The position numbers and the translations under genes are program-made. A stretch of 51,401 nt of DNA from Craurococcus roseus (GTDB taxonomy: Bacteria; Pseudomonadota; Alphaproteobacteria; Acetobacterales; Acetobacteraceae), in NCBI RefSeq assembly GCF_039523795.1, contig NZ_BAAAFZ010000071.1, positions 1 through 51,401 of the forward strand, written 5' to 3'. Position 1 is the first letter of the stretch, and each line of letters opens with the position of its first letter. The notes under the pieces are model-generated. The model saw only the letters and a program-made list of their open reading frames with translations, had not been told where the DNA came from and searched no databases. Shown here piece by piece: positions 22,600-32,152 of the stretch.

Positions 22600-23670
22600 A
22601 TGCCTACAGGCCCGACCGTGTCGCGGCGCGCCGCCCTGCTCGGCGGCTTGGCGCTCGTGGCCCTGCCCGCCGCGGCGGCAGCGACCGAGTTCCCGGCGCC
22701 GCGCGAGGCGAGCTGGGTGGCGCGCGACTTCCGCTTCCACACCGGGGAGGTGCTGCCGGAGCTGCGGCTGCACTACACGACCGTCGGCGACCCGGGCGGG
22801 CAGCCCGTGCTGGTCCTGCATGGCACCGGCGGCTCCGGCCGCGGCATGCTGACCCCCGCCTTCGCAGGCGAGCTGTTCGGCCCCGGCCAGCCGCTGGACG
22901 CCGCCCGGCACTTCATCATCCTCCCCGACGCCCTCGGCGCGGGGAGGTCCGCGAAGCCGTCGGACGGGCTGCGCGGCCGCTTCCCGCGGTACAACTACGA
23001 CGACATGGTGCTGGCGCAGCACCGCTTGGTGACGGAGGGCCTCGGCCTGCGCCGCCTCCGCCTCGTGATCGGCAACTCCATGGGCGGGATGCACGCCTGG
23101 TTGTGGGGCGTGACCCATCCGGACGTCATGGACGCCATCGTGCCCATGGCGTCGCAGCCCACCGCGATGGCGGGCCGCAACTGGATGCTGCGCCGCCTCA
23201 TGGTCGAGACGATCCGCCGCGACCCCGCCTACAAGAACGGCGACTACGCCGAGCAGCCGCCGTCGCTGCGCACGGCCGGCGTCTTCTACAACACGGCCAC
23301 CAACGGCGGCACGCTCAACCTCCAGGCCGCCGCCCCGACGGGCGAGGCCGCCGACCGTTTGGTGGAGGCGCGGCTCGCCGGGCCGGTCGCCCCCGACGCC
23401 AACGACTTCGTCTGGCAGTGGGACTCCTCGCGCGGCTACGACCCGAGCCCGGGGCTGGAGCGCATCAAGGCGCGGGTGCTGGCCATCAACTCAGCCGACG
23501 ACGAGCGCAACCCGCCCGAAACCGGCCTCATGCAGGCGGCCATGAGGCGCGTGGCGCACGGCCGCCTGCTGCTGATCCCCGCCAGCGCCGAGACCCTGGG
23601 CCACGGCACCACCGCCAACGTCCGGTTCTGGCGCGACGCGCTGGGCGCCTTCCTGCGCGAACTGCCGTAG
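22600..23670 (+). CDS. Exported alpha/beta hydrolase, MetX-like fold
   Basis: A 356-aa alpha/beta hydrolase with an N-terminal export signal (VSRRAALLGGLALVALPAAA, Tat-like twin arginines, cleavage near AAA-TEF). The body resembles homoserine O-acetyltransferase (MetX) family proteins: LRLHYTTVGDP, VLVLHGTGGSG, the nucleophile GNSMGGMHAWLW (about residue 155), an acid in INSADDERNP (about 301) and the final His in TLGHGT (about 336). Because it is exported, it is more likely a periplasmic esterase or hydrolase than a methionine enzyme. GGAGGGAG is a strong ribosome-binding site before the ATG. It lies 74 bp after kdsA. Confidence 0.88.
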   Translation: MPTGPTVSRRAALLGGLALVALPAAAAATEFPAPREASWVARDFRFHTGEVLPELRLHYTTVGDPGGQPVLVLHGTGGSGRGMLTPAFAGELFGPGQPLDAARHFIILPDALGAGRSAKPSDGLRGRFPRYNYDDMVLAQHRLVTEGLGLRRLRLVIGNSMGGMHAWLWGVTHPDVMDAIVPMASQPTAMAGRNWMLRRLMVETIRRDPAYKNGDYAEQPPSLRTAGVFYNTATNGGTLNLQAAAPTGEAADRLVEARLAGPVAPDANDFVWQWDSSRGYDPSPGLERIKARVLAINSADDERNPPETGLMQAAMRRVAHGRLLLIPASAETLGHGTTANVRFWRDALGAFLRELP

Positions 23671-23826
23671 CCCAGGCCCCGCCTTGCCCCTGCGGCCGTC
23701 CCGTCCTATCCGGCCCGCGCCCTTCCCAGGGACGGGCACGACTCCGCCGCCGGGCGTGCCCGTCCCGCCGGAGGCGCCCGACGCGCCCGCCGAGCCACCG
23801 GACACGAACACCAGAGGAAACGCCGC

Positions 23827-24804
23827 ATGACGCCGACCCAGCGCCGCACCCTCCTGCTGTCCCTGGCGCCCTTGGTCGCCGCCGGCTGCGGCGGGCGTCA
23901 CCGGATGCACCACCGGGCGGAAGGCACGGTCCGGCGCTTCGCCGCCGCCCTGGACGGCGCGGAAGAGGCTGTGGACGGGCTGATCTCCCGCATGGACGCC
24001 TTCGAGCGGGACGCGGCGGCCGAGGAGGAGGCCATCGCCTTCGCTACCGGCGGCGCCGGTGGGCGCGGCACCGGCGGCCGGGCGTCGCGCGGCGAGCAGG
24101 GCTCCCGCTTCACCCCGGCCCCGGCGGGCGCCGCCGACGCCGCCGGCCGGGTGCTCGACGCGGCCTTCGCGGCGCTGGAGGACTACAGCGAGGTGCTGGC
24201 CCAGGCCGCCTCGGGCCGGCGCGTGGTGGACGCCGAAGGCCTGAACGGCCAGCAGCTCGCCCGGGCAACCGAGTCGGCGCTGGACGCGCTGCGCCGCAGC
24301 GGCGGCGGTTCGATCCCGGACGCGGAGCGCCGCGCCGGCCTGCAAGGCATCGCCGCCCTGGCCGACCTGCCGCAAGCCATCGCCCGGCAAGGCCGCCGCC
24401 CGACGGAAAGCGCGGTGGTGGCGGAAGCGCAGCCGCACGTCGCCGCCACCGCCGCCCTGCTGCGCGCGGCCATCGGCGCCGGGCCGGGGCAGGGCGCCCG
24501 CGGCGCCATCGCCGTCCGGCAGAGCCGGCTGGACGCCAGCCAAGGGCGTCTCCTCGCCGCGATCCGGCGCGACCGGAGCCTCGGCCCGACCGCCCGCTAC
24601 GAAGCGTTCCGCAGCATCGCCGAAGCGCGCGACGACGACCCGGACGAGGAGGCCTTCGACGCGCTGCTGGCGATGATCGCCGCCACGGAGCAGGCCCATG
24701 CGGCGTTGGGCACCGGCGGCCCGGACGCGGAGGCGAAGGTGGCGGCGTTCGAGTTGGCCGTGCTAGCTTTGCGATCCTACAACGAAGCAAGCCGACGGGG
24801 GTGA
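23827..24804 (+). CDS. Predicted lipoprotein, alpha-helical, unknown function
   Basis: A 325-aa protein I do not recognise. The first 21 residues form a lipoprotein-type signal with two arginines (QRRTLLLSLAPLVAAGC, Cys at 21). The mature part is alanine-rich and looks largely helical: stretches such as VRRFAAALDGAEEAVDGLIS and DEEAFDALLAMIAATEQAHA would form bundles, separated by a Gly/Arg/Ser-rich linker near residues 74-100. It probably sits on the periplasmic face of a membrane. AGAGGAAA precedes the ATG. It ends two bases before the small membrane gene that follows, so they are one unit. Confidence 0.75.
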   Translation: MTPTQRRTLLLSLAPLVAAGCGGRHRMHHRAEGTVRRFAAALDGAEEAVDGLISRMDAFERDAAAEEEAIAFATGGAGGRGTGGRASRGEQGSRFTPAPAGAADAAGRVLDAAFAALEDYSEVLAQAASGRRVVDAEGLNGQQLARATESALDALRRSGGGSIPDAERRAGLQGIAALADLPQAIARQGRRPTESAVVAEAQPHVAATAALLRAAIGAGPGQGARGAIAVRQSRLDASQGRLLAAIRRDRSLGPTARYEAFRSIAEARDDDPDEEAFDALLAMIAATEQAHAALGTGGPDAEAKVAAFELAVLALRSYNEASRRG

Positions 24805-24806
24805 GC

Positions 24807-25064
24807 ATGACGCCGGGCAGAGGGCGCTCACGCTTCTGGCGCCATGCGGCCGGGTTCCTGGCGGTGCTGGGTGTCGCGCTGGCCGGTGTCGCCATCGTCG
24901 GCGACCAAGCCGGGTTCGGCTGGATTTCGGGCCCCGCAGCCATAGGGGCAATCAGCGCCTTGCTGCTGGCCTTCGCCACTTTCACCAATTTGCCGGCCGC
25001 GACTGCCGAAAGGGACATGGGGCATCACGTGCCCCTTCCGACGCGCTCCGCCGATCCAGACTGA
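24807..25064 (+). CDS. Small two-span membrane protein of unknown function
   Basis: An 85-aa protein with two membrane segments (about residues 12-31, HAAGFLAVLGVALAGVAIVG, and 41-60, GPAAIGAISALLLAFATF) preceded by a basic N-terminus (RGRSRFWR), suggesting the N-terminus stays inside. The ATG follows GGGGGTGAG at good spacing and lies only two bases after the lipoprotein gene's stop. No family recognised. It is likely made with the lipoprotein and might anchor or assist it; that is inference. Confidence 0.65.
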   Translation: MTPGRGRSRFWRHAAGFLAVLGVALAGVAIVGDQAGFGWISGPAAIGAISALLLAFATFTNLPAATAERDMGHHVPLPTRSADPD

Positions 25065-25172
25065 CCTTCCGCTGATCGCGCGCCTCCATGGCGGCTCCCC
25101 TTCTTGCCCCGGCGCCGGCACCGGCCTAATCGCCCCGCCAAACCGACCGACCCCCACCCGGAGCCCCCCCGC

Positions 25173-26450
<1,278 letters not shown>

Positions 26451-26572
26451 AGCCCCTGGCGGCCGAATTGAACGCCACAAGGCACGGAATCCCTTGCAAA
26501 ACCTTTCGGCTCCTGATTCTGTGAGCCGACCGCGCAGGGGGGCCTGGCGCGGCCAAAGGGGATAGGGAAGCC

Positions 26573-26902
26573 ATGTCCTTGGGTCGCGAGATGAAGCGGC
26601 GTGTGCGTGACGCCCTGCCGCCGCTCTTCTTCGCCGCGTTGTGCGGCTACTTCGCGTGGCACTCCGTCCACGGCAACTACGGCCTGATGGCGCGCGAGGC
26701 GAAGCTCCAGGACATCGCCCAGGCCCGCGCCGTGCTCGCCCGCGCCGAAGGGGAGCGCGACGCCATGGAGCGCCGCATCGCCGGCCTCCGCGGCGAACGC
26801 ATCGACCGCGATCAACTCGACGAGCGCGCGCGGATGCTGCTGAATCTGGTCGGCAAGGACGAACTGGTCATCCCCTACGAGCCGGGCAAGCGGCTGTTCT
26901 AG
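26573..26902 (+). CDS. ftsB: Septum formation initiator FtsB/DivIC
   Basis: Small bitopic divisome protein, 109 aa. A basic N-terminus (REMKRRVRD) is followed by one membrane span (about residues 15-30, PLFFAALCGYFAWHS), then a coiled coil (about 40-75, KLQDIAQARAVLARAEGERD) and the conserved end DERARMLLNLVGKDELVIPY. FtsB binds FtsL and FtsQ and helps activate FtsWI. The eno-ftsB order is the alphaproteobacterial norm. Good ribosome-binding site GGGATAGGGAAG. The 122-bp gap after eno holds a weak dyad (CGGCTC, 26507-26512; GAGCCG, 26523-26528). The pyruvate dehydrogenase genes that often follow ftsB are not here. Confidence 0.93.
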   Translation: MSLGREMKRRVRDALPPLFFAALCGYFAWHSVHGNYGLMAREAKLQDIAQARAVLARAEGERDAMERRIAGLRGERIDRDQLDERARMLLNLVGKDELVIPYEPGKRLF

Positions 26903-27237
26903 GCGCGCTGCAACGGCGCGGCGGAGGAGCCGAGCCCTCCCGGCGAAGGCTGCCCAACTCGCAAAGCCAAGCGGCGGCTTCGCTCCCTGCTGGCCGGAAC
27001 CGCCGGCGATCCTTCCGCACGGCTTGACAACGCCGCCCACGACGCGGCAGGGCCTGGGATGATCTACTGAGCACATCCCGGGTGACGAACGCGGCCGAGC
27101 GCGGGAGTATTGTCCGGATGAACTACTGGACCTGCGCCTGCTGCCGGCCCCACTCCATCAATGCTTTGATCCGAAGAGCAAGCACGGAGCAGGTAGGGAA
27201 GTAAGGAACAAAGCTCACCCGGCGAGACGCCGTCCGG
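26903..27237. other. Intergenic region between convergent ftsB and ligA
   Basis: This 335-bp stretch has no credible gene. It holds copy B of the dispersed repeat (27104-27132). A TTGACA at 27024-27029 has no suitable -10 partner. I see no intrinsic terminator for either convergent gene. Composition is A/T-richer between about 27105 and 27215, like the segment beside copy A. Confidence 0.6.
27104..27132 (+). repeat. Dispersed 29-bp repeat, copy B
   Basis: Begins GGAGTATTGTCCGG and ends CTGGACC; 25 of 29 positions match copy A at 6690-6718. About 75 bp later, GGTAGGGAAGTA (27192-27203) resembles GGTAAAGAAGTA found near 7220, beyond copy A's segment. This weakly suggests two shortened forms of one element. 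No inverted end matching copy B is seen. Confidence 0.55.
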
Positions 27238-29406
27238 TCAGCCCAGGCCCGCCATCCCGCGCCACTCCGCCTCCGTCAGCACCCGCACGCCCAGCTCCGC
27301 CGCCTTCGTCGCCTTGCTCCCCGCGTCGGCGCCGACCACCACGAAGTCCGTCCGCTTCGACACGCTCTTGGCCACCTTGGCGCCCAGCCGCTCCGCCACG
27401 TCGCCCGCCTCGTCGCGCGTCATGGTCTCCAAGCTGCCGGTGAACACCACCGTCTTGCCCGCGAACGGCCCGTCCGCTGCGGCCGGCGCCGCCACGGGCT
27501 CCGGCGGCGCCTCCCCCGCGAGGTCGTCCAGCGCGGCGAGGTTGCGCTCCTCGCCGAAGAACTCCACGAGCGCCTCGGCGATGGTGGGGCCGATGCCCTG
27601 GATGGAGCCCAATTCCTCCCGCGCCTCGGAGCCGATCACCCGCGCCGCGAGCATCTTTTCCCGCCATTCGGCGAACGAGTGGTAATGCCGCGCCAGCAGC
27701 TTGGCGTTGACCTCGCCGATGCGGCGGATGCCCAGCGCGAAGATGAAGCGGTCCAGCGGCGGGCGCCGCCGCGCCTCGATGGCGGCGAGCAGGTTCGCCA
27801 CCTTGCGCGACTCCTCCGTCCCCTTCTTGGAACGCGAGCCCCAGCCTTCCCAGCCCCGCATCCGCTCCGCGTGCCGGGACAGGCGGAAGATGTCGGCCGG
27901 GCTGCGGACCAGCCCTTCGTCGTAGAGCTTCTGGATGTTCTCTTCGCCCAGGCCCTCGATGTCCATCGCGTTGCGCGAGACGAAGTGCTTCAGCCGCTCC
28001 ACCGTTTGCGCCGGGCAGATGAGGCCGCCGGTGCAGCGCCGCACCACCTCGCCGGGCGGGCGGACGGCGTGGCTGCCGCAGGCGGGGCAGGTCTCGGGGA
28101 AGGCGAAGGGCGCGGAGTCTTCCGGCCGCTTCTCCGGCACCACGGAGACCACCTGCGGGATCACGTCGCCGGCGCGCTGGATGACCACGGTGTCGCCCAC
28201 GCGCACGTCCTTGCGGGCGATCTCGTCCTCGTTGTGCAAGGTCGCGTGCTGCACCATGACGCCGCCGACGTTCACCGGCTGCATCACCGCGCGCGGCGTC
28301 AGCGCCCCGGTGCGGCCGACCTGGATCTCGATCTTGAGCAGCGTGGTGGTGGCCTGCTCGGCCGGGAACTTCCACGCCACCGCCCAGCGCGGCGCCCGGC
28401 CGACGAAGCCGAGCCGCGCCTGCCAGTCCAGCCGGTCCAGCTTGTAGACCACGCCGTCGATGTCGTAGCCGAGGCCGGCGCGCTCCGCCGTCATCTCCGC
28501 CTGGAACGCCGCAGCGGCTTCCGCGTCGGGCAGCAGGCGCGAGAGGGGGTTCACCGCGAAGCTCCACCCGCGCAACACGCCCAGCCAGTCCCAATGCGTC
28601 GCCGCAGGCGCCTCGCTCGCCGCGCCCATGGCGTAGGCGAAGAGCTTGAGCGGGCGCCCCGCGGTGATCTTCGGGTCGAGCTGCCGCAGCGAGCCGGCGG
28701 CGGCGTTGCGCGGGTTGGCGAAGACGCGCGCCCGCTCGCCGATGCGCTCGCCGGCCGCGGCGCGGCGTGCCTGCTCCTCCACCAGCGCCGCTTGCTTGGC
28801 ATTGAAGGCCAGGAACTCGGCCTTCTCCATGAACACCTCGCCGCGGATCTCGATGCTCCGCGGCGCTATGCCCTCCAGCCGATCCGGCAGGTCGCGGAGG
28901 GTGCGGAGGTTGGCGGTGATGTCCTCGCCGGTCGTGCCGTCGCCGCGGGTGGCCCCGCGCACGAAGCGTCCGTCCTCGTACAGCAGGTTGACCGAGAGCC
29001 CGTCGATCTTCGGCTCGCCCACGAAGCGCAGCGGCTCCTCCGCCGGCAGGCCGAGGAAGCGGCGGATGCGGGCGCAGAACTCGGCGAATTCCGCCTCGTC
29101 GAACACGTTGCCGAGCGAGAGCATCGGCACGCCGTGGCGCACCGTGGCGAAGCCCTCGACGGGCTTGGAGCCGACGCGGCGGGACGGGCTGTCCCCGCGG
29201 ATCAGCTCCGGGAAGCGCCCCTCGATCGCCTGGTTGCGGCGCACCAGCGCGTCGTACTCGGCGTCCGAGACCTCGGGCGCGTCCTTCTCGTGGTAGGCGC
29301 GGTCGTGGTGCGCGATCTCGGCGGCGAGGGCCGCCAGCTCCGCCGCCGCCTCCTCCTCCGTCAGCGCCTCGGGCGGGCGTGTGCGAAGGGCGTCGTGTCC
29401 GGTCAT
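27238..29406 (-). CDS. ligA: NAD-dependent DNA ligase
   Basis: Seals nicks in DNA during replication and repair using NAD; 722 aa, near the family's usual 670-720. Order of domains: Ia domain (HHDRAYHEKDAPEVSDAEYD, about 33-52), adenylation domain with the nucleotide-binding Lys in GEPKIDGLSVNLLY (about 130), OB fold, a four-Cys zinc finger (CPACG, about 437, to CTGGLICPAQ), helix-hairpin-helix repeats (IQGIGPTIAEAL, about 590) and a C-terminal BRCT domain (GKTVVFTGSLETMTRDEA, about 645-662). The ATG lies in an ATGA overlap with the upstream GNAT gene. It is the last gene of the minus-strand block. Confidence 0.98.
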   Translation of the reverse strand: MTGHDALRTRPPEALTEEEAAAELAALAAEIAHHDRAYHEKDAPEVSDAEYDALVRRNQAIEGRFPELIRGDSPSRRVGSKPVEGFATVRHGVPMLSLGNVFDEAEFAEFCARIRRFLGLPAEEPLRFVGEPKIDGLSVNLLYEDGRFVRGATRGDGTTGEDITANLRTLRDLPDRLEGIAPRSIEIRGEVFMEKAEFLAFNAKQAALVEEQARRAAAGERIGERARVFANPRNAAAGSLRQLDPKITAGRPLKLFAYAMGAASEAPAATHWDWLGVLRGWSFAVNPLSRLLPDAEAAAAFQAEMTAERAGLGYDIDGVVYKLDRLDWQARLGFVGRAPRWAVAWKFPAEQATTTLLKIEIQVGRTGALTPRAVMQPVNVGGVMVQHATLHNEDEIARKDVRVGDTVVIQRAGDVIPQVVSVVPEKRPEDSAPFAFPETCPACGSHAVRPPGEVVRRCTGGLICPAQTVERLKHFVSRNAMDIEGLGEENIQKLYDEGLVRSPADIFRLSRHAERMRGWEGWGSRSKKGTEESRKVANLLAAIEARRRPPLDRFIFALGIRRIGEVNAKLLARHYHSFAEWREKMLAARVIGSEAREELGSIQGIGPTIAEALVEFFGEERNLAALDDLAGEAPPEPVAAPAAADGPFAGKTVVFTGSLETMTRDEAGDVAERLGAKVAKSVSKRTDFVVVGADAGSKATKAAELGVRVLTEAEWRGMAGLG

Positions 29407-29906
29407 CCAGTCTCCGCAGTGTCCGCCAGCGCGTCGAAGGCGGGGCCGACGAGGATGCGCCCGGTGAAGCCGCCCTCGTCGCCCGCGCCGAGCGAGTCGT
29501 AGAAGCGCGACGCCTCGACGTCGGGCAGGTCCACGCCCCACCAGAGGCACACCGCGCCGCGCCGCCGCGCCTCGGCGGCCAGCGCCGCCACCAGCGCCCG
29601 CCCGGCCCCGCGCCGCCTCGCCTCCGGGGCCACATAAAGGTCGTTCAGGAACACGCAATCCGCGGCGCGCGCCGAATCGTACAGCGTGTTGCCGGTGGCG
29701 AAGCCGACCACCGCGCCGCCCAACTCGGCGACGAACAGTGTGGCGCGCGGCGAGGGGCCGAGCAGGTCGCGCCGCGCGATCTCCGCGGTCATCCGAACCG
29801 GCGGGGGCGGGCCGTCCATGCTGTTGATGGCGTTGAACAGCTCCGCCATTGCCGCGGCGTCCTCCGGTCGCGGCGGGCGCACCCGCACGGGGGAATCGCC
29901 GCTCAC
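29403..29906 (-). CDS. GNAT acetyltransferase, tandem copy 2
   Basis: A 167-aa GCN5-related N-acetyltransferase. The acetyl-CoA site is VFLNDLYVAPEARRRGAGRALVAAL (motif V/A, about residues 87-111, split by the RRRGAG loop). An N-terminal VRVRPPRPEDAAAMAELFNA and the closing VEASRFYDSLG complete the fold. The GTG start overlaps the stop of the neighbouring GNAT gene (GTGA), and its stop overlaps the ligA start (ATGA). It is clearly a paralogue of that neighbour (LYVxPxxRRRGxGRALVAA in both). The acceptor substrate is unknown; no link to DNA repair is shown beyond position. Confidence 0.88.
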   Translation of the reverse strand: MSGDSPVRVRPPRPEDAAAMAELFNAINSMDGPPPPVRMTAEIARRDLLGPSPRATLFVAELGGAVVGFATGNTLYDSARAADCVFLNDLYVAPEARRRGAGRALVAALAAEARRRGAVCLWWGVDLPDVEASRFYDSLGAGDEGGFTGRILVGPAFDALADTAETG

Positions 29907-30427
29907 CGCGCCGCGCCCGCGGTCAGGTCGCCGAAAGCCGCGCCGGCGAGCGCGAACGCGCGCAGGTCCTCGCCGGCCCCGCCGACGGAGGCGTAGAACC
30001 TGTGCGCCGCCGCGTTGCCCGGCAGCGCCGTCCACCACAGGAAGCTACCGCCGCGCGCCCGCGCCCCGGCCGCCATCGCCGCCACCAGCGCGCGGCCGAC
30101 GCCGCGCCGCCGGTGCCCCGGCGAGACGTAGAGGTCGCCCATGTAGAAGCCGCGCGCCGCGAACTCGGTCTCGTAGGTCGCGTGCCCGGTCGCGTAGCCG
30201 ACCGGCTCCGGCTCTGGCCCCGCCGCGTCCGTGCCGGGCGCCGCGACGAGCAGGAAGCCCCACGCCCCGGCGCCGAGGAAGGAGGCGCGGAGTTCCGCCG
30301 CGTCCGGCGCCGTGGCGGGGTCGTGGCCCTCCTCGCGGTTCAGCCCCGCCACCATCGCGGCGACGGCCTCCGCGTCCCCGGCCTCGAAGGGCCGCACGCG
30401 GCACCCGCCGCCGGAAGCGGGAGTCAC
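29903..30427 (-). CDS. GNAT acetyltransferase, tandem copy 1
   Basis: A 174-aa GNAT-fold acetyltransferase with RVRPFEAGDAEAVAAMVAGL at the start, the acetyl-CoA motif FYMGDLYVSPGHRRRGVGRAL (about 112-132) and NAAAHRFYASVGG near the end. The GTG start overlaps the recN stop (GTGA) and the stop overlaps the next GNAT's GTG. The early region NREEGHDPATAPDAAELRASF and VGYATGHATYETEFAARGFY differ from copy 2, so the pair may recognise different acceptors. Both are inserted in the conserved recN-ligA neighbourhood. Confidence 0.87.
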   Translation of the reverse strand: MTPASGGGCRVRPFEAGDAEAVAAMVAGLNREEGHDPATAPDAAELRASFLGAGAWGFLLVAAPGTDAAGPEPEPVGYATGHATYETEFAARGFYMGDLYVSPGHRRRGVGRALVAAMAAGARARGGSFLWWTALPGNAAAHRFYASVGGAGEDLRAFALAGAAFGDLTAGAAR

Positions 30428-32106
30428 AGCAGCCCGCCCGTCAACAGGCTGTCGGCGGCAGCCCGCGCCGCATCCGTCACCCGCTCGCCGGCCAGCATCC
30501 GCGCGATCTCCTCGCGCCGCTCGCGCCGGTCCAGCGGCTCCACCAGCGTCGCCGCGCGCTCGCCCTTCACCTTCTTGGCCACGCGGAGCTGCTGCGCCGC
30601 GCGGGCCGCGACCTGCGGGCTGTGCGTCACCACCAGCACCTGCAACCGCTCCGCCACGCGCGACAGCCGCTCGCCCACCGCGGCGGCGGTGGCGCCGCCG
30701 ATGCCGGCGTCCACCTCGTCGAACACCAGCGTCGGCACCGGCGAGCCGCGCGCCAGCACCACCTTCAGCGCCAGCATCAGCCGCGACAGCTCGCCGCCCG
30801 AAGCGATCTTCTCCAGCCGCCCCGGCGCCTGGCCGGGGTTGGTGGAGACCAGGAAGGTGACACGGTCCATGCCGTCCGGCCCCCAGCCGGATTCCTCGCG
30901 CAGGGCGATCTCCACCACGAAGCGGGCGCGATCGAGCTTGAGCGGCGGCAGCTCCTTGGCGAGCGCCGCTTCCAGCCGCTTCGCCGCCTCGCGCCGCGCC
31001 GCGGAGAGGGCGCCGGCCGCCTCGGTGTAGGCGGCGCGCGCCTGCTTCGCCTCGGCTTCCAGCGCGGCGACACGGCCGGTGCCGGCGTCCAGCGCGCCGA
31101 GCCGTTCCTTCAGGTTCTCCAGCAGCGTCGGCAGCTCCACCACCGCGACAGAATGCTTGCGGGCGGCGGCGCGCAGGCCGAACAGCCGGTCTTCGAGCAC
31201 CTCCAGCCGGCGCGGGTCCGGCCCGCCTTCCTGGAGCAGCCGCTCCAACAGGGCCTCGGCCTCGGCCACCGCGTCCTGGGCGGTGCCGAGCAGGGCGAGG
31301 ATGGGCTGCGCCTCCTCGTTGGGTGGCGGCAGGCGCTCCAGCGCGCGGGCGGCGCCGCGCAGCGCGTCGGCCGGGCCGCCGCGGCGGCGGTCGCGCGGCT
31401 GCATCTCGGCCAGGGCGCCGGAGATGATCTCCGCGCGCCGCTCGCCCTGTTGCAGGATCTGGCGCTCGCGCGACAGCTCCTCCTCCTCGCCCTCCTCGGG
31501 GGCAAGGGCGGACAGCTCCTCGACCGCGTGGCGGAGGAATTCCTCGTCGCGCTGCGCCGCCGCGATGGCCTCGCGCGCCGCCGCCAGCGCCCGTTCGGCG
31601 CCGCGCCACGCCGCGAAGGCGGACGCGGCGGCGACCCGCCTGCCTTCCAGCCCGCCGAAAGCGTCGAGCAGGCCGGCGTGGGTCGCCGGGTCGGCGAGGC
31701 CCACTTGGTCGTGCTGCCCCTGCACCTCCACCAAGGTCGCCGACACGCGGCGCAGCAGGCCGGCCGCCACCGGCTGGTCGTTGAGGAAGGCGCGGGAGCG
31801 GCCGTCGGCCTGCACCACGCGGCGCAGCACCAGCGCGTCGTCCTCCAGCCCGATCCCTTGCTCGTCCAGGATCGCCAACGCGGGGTGCCCAGCGGGCGGC
31901 AGGAAGGTCGCGGCGACCGAGCACTGCGCTTGCCCCGCGCGCACCAGCCCGCCTTCCGCCCGCGCGCCGCAAGCGAGGCCGAGGCTGTCGAGCAGGATGG
32001 ACTTGCCGGCGCCGGTTTCGCCCGTCAGCACGGTCAGGCCCGGGCCGAACGAGAGGTCCAGGCGCTCGATCAGCACCACGTCGCGTATGGCGAGGGAGGC
32101 GAGCAT
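30424..32106 (-). CDS. recN: DNA repair protein RecN
   Basis: SMC-like ATPase for double-strand break repair, cytoplasmic, 560 aa, typical length. Walker A is LTGETGAGKSILLDSLGL (about residues 31-48); QGQHDQVGLADPATH follows at about 133. Long helical stretches (about 150-340) form the coiled-coil arm. The ABC signature ASGGELSRLMLALK (about 430) and Walker B VPTLVFDEVDAGIGGATA (about 455) close the head, then VLVVTHSPQVAA. The start at ATG gives MLASLAIRDVVLIERLDL, the standard N-terminus. It lies 46 bp after bamD and is coupled to the GNAT pair. Confidence 0.97.
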   Translation of the reverse strand: MLASLAIRDVVLIERLDLSFGPGLTVLTGETGAGKSILLDSLGLACGARAEGGLVRAGQAQCSVAATFLPPAGHPALAILDEQGIGLEDDALVLRRVVQADGRSRAFLNDQPVAAGLLRRVSATLVEVQGQHDQVGLADPATHAGLLDAFGGLEGRRVAAASAFAAWRGAERALAAAREAIAAAQRDEEFLRHAVEELSALAPEEGEEEELSRERQILQQGERRAEIISGALAEMQPRDRRRGGPADALRGAARALERLPPPNEEAQPILALLGTAQDAVAEAEALLERLLQEGGPDPRRLEVLEDRLFGLRAAARKHSVAVVELPTLLENLKERLGALDAGTGRVAALEAEAKQARAAYTEAAGALSAARREAAKRLEAALAKELPPLKLDRARFVVEIALREESGWGPDGMDRVTFLVSTNPGQAPGRLEKIASGGELSRLMLALKVVLARGSPVPTLVFDEVDAGIGGATAAAVGERLSRVAERLQVLVVTHSPQVAARAAQQLRVAKKVKGERAATLVEPLDRRERREEIARMLAGERVTDAARAAADSLLTGGLL

Positions 32107-32152
32107 CGGTTGGCGGCTCAGCGGCGCCGCGCCCCGGCGGAGGCGGCGGCCG

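Noticed and set aside
26507..26528. Intrinsic terminator after eno
   Set aside because: A six-bp dyad without a following T-run; too weak to call.
27024..27063. TTGACA as a promoter between ftsB and ligA
   Set aside because: No acceptable -10 at 15-19 bp, and no plus-strand gene follows.
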